From Firmicutes bacterium UBA2598 (GTDB lineage: Bacteria; Bacillota; PH28-bin88): DNA of 25,884 nt. The DNA lies in contig DDKM01000084.1 of assembly GCA_002339345.1 (NCBI GenBank), positions 1-25,884 of the forward strand. Reading direction: 5' to 3'. The notes beneath the pieces were generated by a model, which was not told where the DNA came from, did not search any database, and saw only the letters and a program-made list of their open reading frames with translations. Positions within the stretch are counted from its first letter, which is position 1. Each line of letters begins with the position of its first letter. Below are positions 22,427 through 25,884 of this stretch, in pieces. The position numbers and the translations under genes are program-made.

Positions 22427-22610
22427 CTCTTTCCATGCCAACGGACAAACCGCTGTTTGGAGGCCCGGAGCCATAGAGGCCCGGGTTTTGCCATGCCCGT
22501 TGCCTTTGTAATGGCATCAACTTCATGGTGGAACTTTACATGGGTTGGCAGGATAAACAGGTCGGCCGTCGAAAAGATAATGCAAAAAAATAGTGGGGGG
22601 AGGGTCTGTT

Positions 22611-22826
22611 TTGCCACCCAAGAATTATAAGTGGACTTTTATCATTAACGGGTCCAAGTGCATGGCGTGTGCTACCTGTGTCTTGGAGTGCCAGGATGAC
22701 GCCATTTATGTGGAGGATTATGCCTTCTACGCCATCGATACAGAGAAGTGTGCCCGTTGTGCCCGGTGTTATACCGCCTGCCCGGTCAAAGCTGTTGACA
22801 GGGTTCCCTTTGAAGCAGCTTCCTAA
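22611..22826 (+). CDS. 2x[4Fe-4S] ferredoxin
   Basis: This 71-aa electron carrier has two cluster motifs: CMACATCVLEC (Cys17/20/23/27) and CARCARCYTACP (Cys47/50/53/57). The first motif lacks the usual Pro after its last Cys. TTG 22611 is chosen for its spacing to GGAGG (22599-22603); a longer frame from GTG 22593 would start inside the SD run. Followed by a terminator, so probably monocistronic. No partner oxidoreductase is adjacent. Confidence 0.9.
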   Translation: MPPKNYKWTFIINGSKCMACATCVLECQDDAIYVEDYAFYAIDTEKCARCARCYTACPVKAVDRVPFEAAS

Positions 22827-22843
22827 ACCGGAAAACTGCTAAG

Positions 22844-22866
22844 CCGCAGGGACACCTGCGGTTTTT
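22844..22866 (+). terminator. terminator of the ferredoxin gene
   Basis: CCGCAGG (22844-22850) pairs with CCTGCGG (22855-22861) around GACA, followed by five T (22862-22866). Confidence 0.85.
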
Positions 22867-22902
22867 GTTTGGCATCGTCCACCCGAAATTTCCCTTCCGG
22901 CT

Positions 22903-22932
22903 GCAGGTTTTTGGCAATAACTTGCAGAATAG
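22903..22932 (+). promoter_or_regulatory. candidate sigma-H-type promoter of the HD-GYP gene at 22991
   Basis: GCAGGTTTT (22903-22911) differs from RNAGGAWWW at one base. After 12 bases GCAGAATAG (22924-22932) keeps the GAAT core of RNNGAATWW. The weakest of the five matches, but with the same spacing and placed between a terminator and a start codon. Confidence 0.35.
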
Positions 22933-22990
22933 AGAAATTGTTGTCTATCAAGCCACCGAAAATATTTAGATTCCGGTTAGGGGTGACGGG

Positions 22991-24127
22991 ATGCGCAAGA
23001 TTCCCGTAGGTGATTTGCGGGAGGGGATGGTGGTAGGCCGGCCGGTCCTTTCGGCCGATGGTCTGGTATTATTGAACACCGGGAAGAGGCTGCGAAACTC
23101 CTATATTGCCAATCTGAAGGCCCAGGGCATCCCGGCGGTTTACATTGAGGATGGACTGATGCCCGATGACGTGGTATTGGAGGATGTCATCTCCGATCAG
23201 ACCCGCCTGCGGGCCAACAAGGTGGTCAAGGACATGCTGACCGGCCTGGAGATGCAGATGGCGGGCTCCCGACCCCCTTCCATTGATGAAGATAAGTTAA
23301 AGCGCACGGTAAATGAAATTCTGGGAGATTTGCTGAAAAACGGCAATGTCATGGTGGATCTGGCGGATATCCGGGCACTGGATGATTATACCTTCGGGCA
23401 CAGTGTCAATGTATGTGTGCTGGCCCTGCTCACCGCTATCTCCCTGGGTTACGGGCAAGCTGCCCTGTTTCAGTTGGGGATGGGCGCCATCCTGCACGAT
23501 GTGGGTAAGGTGAAGGTACCTGCCCACATCCTGAATAAGCCGGGGGGATTGACTCCCAGCGAGTTTGAAATAATTAAAAAACATTCCTACCATGGCTATG
23601 AAATCATGCAGTCCCAACGGGATCTCCACCACCTGTCCGCCCAGGTGGCTTACCAGCACCATGAAAAGTATGACGGCAGCGGCTATCCCAGGGGACTGAA
23701 GGGGGACGAGATCCACGAGTATGCCCGCATTGTGGGGATGGTGGATGTTTACGATGCCTTAACCGCTGACCGGGTTTACCGTAAGGCTTACCAGCCCTTC
23801 GAAGCCTTTGAGATGATCGCCGGGTCCGGCAATTATCTTTTTGACTACCGGCATGTGCAGGCATTTCTGTCCAATGTGGCACTGTACCCGGCGGGAACCA
23901 CCGTCCAGTTGAGCAATGGCTTAATCGGGGTGGTTACCGGCACACCCAAGGGTATGTCACACCGGCCCAATGTACGGGCCCTTTTTGACCGGAAACTCAT
24001 TCCCCTTGCAAAGCCGGAGGAATACCAGCTTTCCCTGGATCATAAACTATTAATTACCAGGATTTTATCGGAAGAGGAGTACCAACTGGCGGTGGCGCGT
24101 TACAACCAGCATAAGGGAAAGGACTAA
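22991..24127 (+). CDS. HD-GYP domain protein with DUF3391-like N-terminus
   Basis: The 378-aa cytoplasmic protein is a predicted cyclic-di-GMP phosphodiesterase. The N-terminal ~70 residues (KIPVGDLREGMVVGRPVLSA, TGKRLRNSYIANLKAQGIPAV) resemble the DUF3391 lead-in common to HD-GYP proteins. The HD-GYP domain (about 120-300) is complete: TFGHSVNVCVLALL, HDVGKVKVP, HSYHGYEIM, HHEKYDGSGYP and GMVDVYDALTADRVYRKA. A C-terminal ~70-residue beta-rich region (GTTVQLSNGLIGVVTGT) follows, as in related Clostridia proteins. ATG 22991 follows a GGGGTGACGGG stretch. The FmdB gene starts 22 bases after its stop and may be co-transcribed. Confidence 0.92.
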   Translation: MRKIPVGDLREGMVVGRPVLSADGLVLLNTGKRLRNSYIANLKAQGIPAVYIEDGLMPDDVVLEDVISDQTRLRANKVVKDMLTGLEMQMAGSRPPSIDEDKLKRTVNEILGDLLKNGNVMVDLADIRALDDYTFGHSVNVCVLALLTAISLGYGQAALFQLGMGAILHDVGKVKVPAHILNKPGGLTPSEFEIIKKHSYHGYEIMQSQRDLHHLSAQVAYQHHEKYDGSGYPRGLKGDEIHEYARIVGMVDVYDALTADRVYRKAYQPFEAFEMIAGSGNYLFDYRHVQAFLSNVALYPAGTTVQLSNGLIGVVTGTPKGMSHRPNVRALFDRKLIPLAKPEEYQLSLDHKLLITRILSEEEYQLAVARYNQHKGKD

Positions 24128-24149
24128 AAAAGTGTGGAGGTGAATGGGC

Positions 24150-24371
24150 TTGCCCACATATGATTTTGCCTGTAAAGCCTGTGGACAGAAATTTTCGTTG
24201 TTTTTGGCCATCAAAGATAAAGATAAAGCAACCTGTCCCGCCTGTGATAGCAGGGAAGTGGTACAGCGGTTTACCGGCTTCATGTTCAACAGGGGTGGGG
24301 GCGGAACCACTACACCGTCCGCCGGTGGCGGCTGTACCCGCAGCAGCTGCAGCGGTTGCTCCGGTTGCTAA
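24150..24371 (+). CDS. FmdB-family zinc-ribbon protein
   Basis: The 73-aa protein starts MPTYDFACKACG, the hallmark of FmdB/CxxC_CxxC_SSSS regulatory-type zinc ribbons, with Cys8/Cys11 and Cys29/Cys32 (CPAC) as the likely zinc site. A Gly-rich linker leads to a Cys-rich tail (CTRSSCSGCSGC), as in many family members. TTG 24150, nine bases after GGAGG (24136-24140), gives the canonical N-terminus; ATG 24144 is too close to the SD. The function is not established beyond the family name. Confidence 0.88.
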   Translation: MPTYDFACKACGQKFSLFLAIKDKDKATCPACDSREVVQRFTGFMFNRGGGGTTTPSAGGGCTRSSCSGCSGC

Positions 24372-24397
24372 CGCTGGATCATAAATTGAAAAATGTA

Positions 24398-24412
24398 GTT
24401 GCATATGGCAAC
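24398..24412. promoter_or_regulatory. operator site 1 (GTTGC-ATATG-GCAAC)
   Basis: A perfect 5+5 inverted repeat with a five-base spacer. It overlaps the predicted -35 (TTGCAT, 24399-24404) of the MarR-family gene's promoter. Same arms and spacing as the sites at 24432 and 24938. Inferred binding site of the regulator encoded at 24464. Confidence 0.75.
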
Positions 24413-24427
24413 CATATTCTTTATAAT
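24399..24427 (+). promoter_or_regulatory. promoter of the MarR-family regulator gene
   Basis: TTGCAT (24399-24404) and a perfect TATAAT (24422-24427) are 17 bases apart. The -35 is covered by operator site 1, and site 2 (24432-24446) covers the expected start point near 24434. This arrangement is built for autorepression. Confidence 0.65.
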
Positions 24428-24431
24428 AATA

Positions 24432-24446
24432 GTTGCATAACACAAC
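24432..24446. promoter_or_regulatory. operator site 2 (GTTGC-ATAAC-ACAAC)
   Basis: Nine of ten arm bases match the GTTGC-N5-GCAAC repeat. It lies over the predicted transcription start of the MarR-family gene, 18 bases before the start codon, and is flanked by A/T symmetrically (TAGTTG...CAACTA). Confidence 0.75.
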
Positions 24447-24463
24447 TAAAAAGGGGTGAATGG

Positions 24464-24919
24464 ATGGGCAACAGTCAAGTCGAACACCTGCGGGAGATAA
24501 TTCACCTGCTAGTGCGCCGCTTGGGTCTGGTGCAAAGGGAAGGGGTGCAGTGTTGTGGGACTTCCCTGGTCCAAAGCTATATCATTTACGAGATCAGCAG
24601 GAGCCAGGGCCTCTCCCTTAACGAACTGGCGGACCGGCTGGGCCTTGACAAAAGTACCACCAGCAGGCATGTGCAAACCTTGGTGAAGGACGGCTATGTT
24701 GTGAGTAAACCCGGGGAGGAAGACCGCCGGTTCATTACCTTGACCCTGACCGGGGCAGGGGAGGAGCTGCAACAGCGGTTGGCCGCGCAAATGACAGAAT
24801 ACATCCGGGAGATTTTTGAACTGATCCCGCCAAACAAGCGGGAGCAGGTGATAGACAGTATGGAAATTTTGTTGGCTGCTATCTCCCGTAGTTCAAGTTG
24901 CTGCAAGTGGCCATTGTAA
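24464..24919 (+). CDS. MarR-family regulator with two vicinal cysteine pairs
   Basis: The 151-aa winged-helix protein has the recognition region LSLNELADRLGLDKSTTSRH, VQTLVKDGYV and a wing with the MarR-typical EEDRRFITLTLT. ATG 24464 follows AAGGGGTG (24451-24457); the in-frame ATG at 24356 lies in the FmdB gene and would read across the promoter and operators. Cys30-Cys31 (VQCCGTS) sit before the DNA-binding part and Cys146-Cys147 (SSSCCKW) at the C-terminus. Such pairs suit As(III)/Sb(III), other soft metals or thiol-reactive signals. It is followed by a permease of the arsenical-efflux superfamily, with the same operator at its start. Inferred: a derepressed-by-ligand repressor of itself and the permease. 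Confidence 0.88.
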   Translation: MGNSQVEHLREIIHLLVRRLGLVQREGVQCCGTSLVQSYIIYEISRSQGLSLNELADRLGLDKSTTSRHVQTLVKDGYVVSKPGEEDRRFITLTLTGAGEELQQRLAAQMTEYIREIFELIPPNKREQVIDSMEILLAAISRSSSCCKWPL

Positions 24920-24937
24920 AAAACTTACGGGATAATA

Positions 24938-24952
24938 GTTGCTTTATGCAAC
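24938..24952. promoter_or_regulatory. operator site 3 (GTTGC-TTTAT-GCAAC) before the permease
   Basis: A perfect copy of the 5+5 inverted repeat, 20 bases before the permease ATG and 18 after the regulator's stop. GATAAT at 24931-24936 directly upstream could be a -10 element, although a matching -35 is unclear. It would let the regulator control a second, internal promoter. Confidence 0.75.
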
Positions 24953-24972
24953 ATTTTGGGGGAGGAATTACT

Positions 24973-25848
24973 ATGTTATCTGCCCTGATTTGGAACTTTT
25001 TGCGCCTGGCCGCCTATCTTACCGTTCTTTTTGTCCTGGTTTCCTTCATCATCAACCTGTTGCAGCAATTAATCCCCTACCACAAGCTGGAGCAGTACTT
25101 GTTCAGCAAGAATCCGGTGCTGGGGGCCCTGGTGGCCTTGATATTCGCCTTTCTCACTCCTTTTTGTTCTTGTTCCACGGTTCCCTTGGTGGTGAACATG
25201 CTGCAGAAGAAAATACGGTTCAGTATCGTGATGATCTTCCTGTTTACATCACCGGTGCTGGACCCCACCATCCTGACCTTAATGGCTGTACTGCTGGGAT
25301 GGAAGGTGGCGGCGGTTTTTACCTTTACCACATCGGTGTTGGGGGTAATCATCGGTTTTGGGCTGGAACGGTTCGGTTTCCAGCGTTACATTAAGAGTGT
25401 GATCATGTCCGGGTTCCATGGAGAGCCAAAAAACGAGGGCCGGCTTGACCCGGCTGCAGCCTTTCGGACCACCTGGACGTTAATGCGCACCGTATACCCC
25501 TATCTCATCATTGGGGCAGTGATTGGATCCGGCATCAAGGAACTGGTACCTACGGAGTGGATTACCGCTTATTTTGGCGGTGAACAGTGGTGGCTTATTC
25601 CGGCAGCAGCCATTGTGGGCATACCCCTGTACATCCGATTGTCCACCATGATCCCCATTTCCCAAATTATGATCGCCAAGGGGATGGCTTTGGGACCGGT
25701 GATGGCCCTGATGATCAGTTCTGCCGGGGCCAGCCTGCCGGAAGTGGCCATGCTGGGTGCCATCTTCCGGAAGGAGTTAGTGGCAGCCTTCGTGGTATCT
25801 GTCATCACCATGGCTACCCTGTCTGGCACCATCTTTTATCTGATCTAG
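24973..25848 (+). CDS. COG0701 (ArsP_1/DUF318-type) permease
   Basis: The 291-aa membrane protein has about eight hydrophobic segments in two halves. The first half carries the family motif PFCSCSTVPL, with two cysteines in a membrane segment near residue 63. The second half carries IPLYIRLSTMIPISQIMIAKG and SSAGASLPEVAML. Family members include ArsP, which exports trivalent organoarsenicals, and others linked to copper/zinc or unknown substrates. ATG 24973 follows GGGGGAGGAA; the frame's upstream extension to 24898 lies in the regulator gene. Controlled by operator site 3 and the upstream MarR protein, it is probably an efflux pump for the regulator's inducer. Confidence 0.87.
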   Translation: MLSALIWNFLRLAAYLTVLFVLVSFIINLLQQLIPYHKLEQYLFSKNPVLGALVALIFAFLTPFCSCSTVPLVVNMLQKKIRFSIVMIFLFTSPVLDPTILTLMAVLLGWKVAAVFTFTTSVLGVIIGFGLERFGFQRYIKSVIMSGFHGEPKNEGRLDPAAAFRTTWTLMRTVYPYLIIGAVIGSGIKELVPTEWITAYFGGEQWWLIPAAAIVGIPLYIRLSTMIPISQIMIAKGMALGPVMALMISSAGASLPEVAMLGAIFRKELVAAFVVSVITMATLSGTIFYLI

Positions 25849-25884
25849 ACCACGCTACAAGAAAGACCCACGGTAAAATGTCAA
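25849..25884 (+). other. window end, nothing recognised
   Basis: Thirty-six bases after the permease stop contain no hairpin terminator or SD. An ATG at 25879 has no SD in front and too little sequence to judge. Confidence 0.5.

Noticed and set aside
21789..22526. A 245-codon minus-strand open frame
   Set aside because: It covers the end of the HD-GYP gene, the Nfu promoter and the Nfu gene in antisense, is rich in Pro/Ser/His and has no family features.
22427..22592. Terminator after Nfu formed by CCCGG...CCGGG (about 22464-22485) with TTTT
   Set aside because: Only a five-base stem with an 11-base loop and a short T-run; too weak to list as a terminator. No gene or clear promoter was found in the rest of this gap.
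1..25884. CRISPR arrays, tRNA or rRNA genes, complete insertion sequences
   Set aside because: No spaced direct repeats, no tRNA-like TTCGA/TTCAA arm with acceptor stem, and no intact transposase were seen; the only tandem repeat is the 15-bp linker repeat in livK.

Overview
The window reads as chromosomal DNA of an anaerobic, spore-forming-type Firmicute, most likely a Clostridia member of the Desulfotomaculum/Peptococcaceae kind. This is an inference from gene content (2x[4Fe-4S] ferredoxin, GntP/CdaR/GlxK set, HD-GYP proteins, FmdB zinc ribbon), frequent GTG/TTG starts behind strong Shine-Dalgarno (SD) sites, and several promoters of the Spo0H (sigma-H) type. No rRNA, tRNA, CRISPR array or complete transposon was recognised.

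Layout. 1-1617: tail of an unidentified upstream frame, then an RtcB RNA ligase. 1680-6690: a complete livKHMGF branched-chain amino-acid-type ABC importer with a long leader, an intercistronic hairpin after livK and a bidirectional terminator at the end. 6745-7005 (minus): a small membrane protein. 7195-9016: a chemotaxis receptor with its terminator. 9039-11200: a sigma-H-like promoter, a secreted PcsB-like coiled-coil protein and a DUF4349 lipoprotein, closed by a terminator.

11205-16085 looks like a foreign or rearranged block: visibly lower GC, a truncated IlvD/Edd dehydratase fused to a dead tyrosine-integrase fragment on the left, then cdaR, glycerate kinase and a GntP permease, and on the right a hairpin pair resembling domains V-VI of a group II intron (minus strand). 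The three intact genes form a glycerate or sugar-acid utilisation set under a CdaR regulator.

16275-20622 (minus): a Uma2-family protein and a heterodimeric ABC exporter (BmrC/BmrD or TM287/288 type) with the classic asymmetric ATP sites. 20700-22095 (plus): a sigma-H-like promoter, a leader ending in a strong terminator, then a YbcI/DUF2294 protein coupled to a stand-alone HD-GYP protein. 22167-24371: Nfu Fe-S scaffold, ferredoxin, a three-part HD-GYP protein and an FmdB zinc-ribbon protein.

24397-25848: a compact regulatory unit that I consider the most interesting part. A MarR-family protein with two vicinal cysteine pairs is followed by an ArsP/COG0701-type permease. Three copies of the inverted repeat GTTGC-N5-GCAAC sit exactly on the regulator's promoter and start point and in front of the permease. 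This suggests a thiol- or metalloid-sensing autoregulated efflux module.
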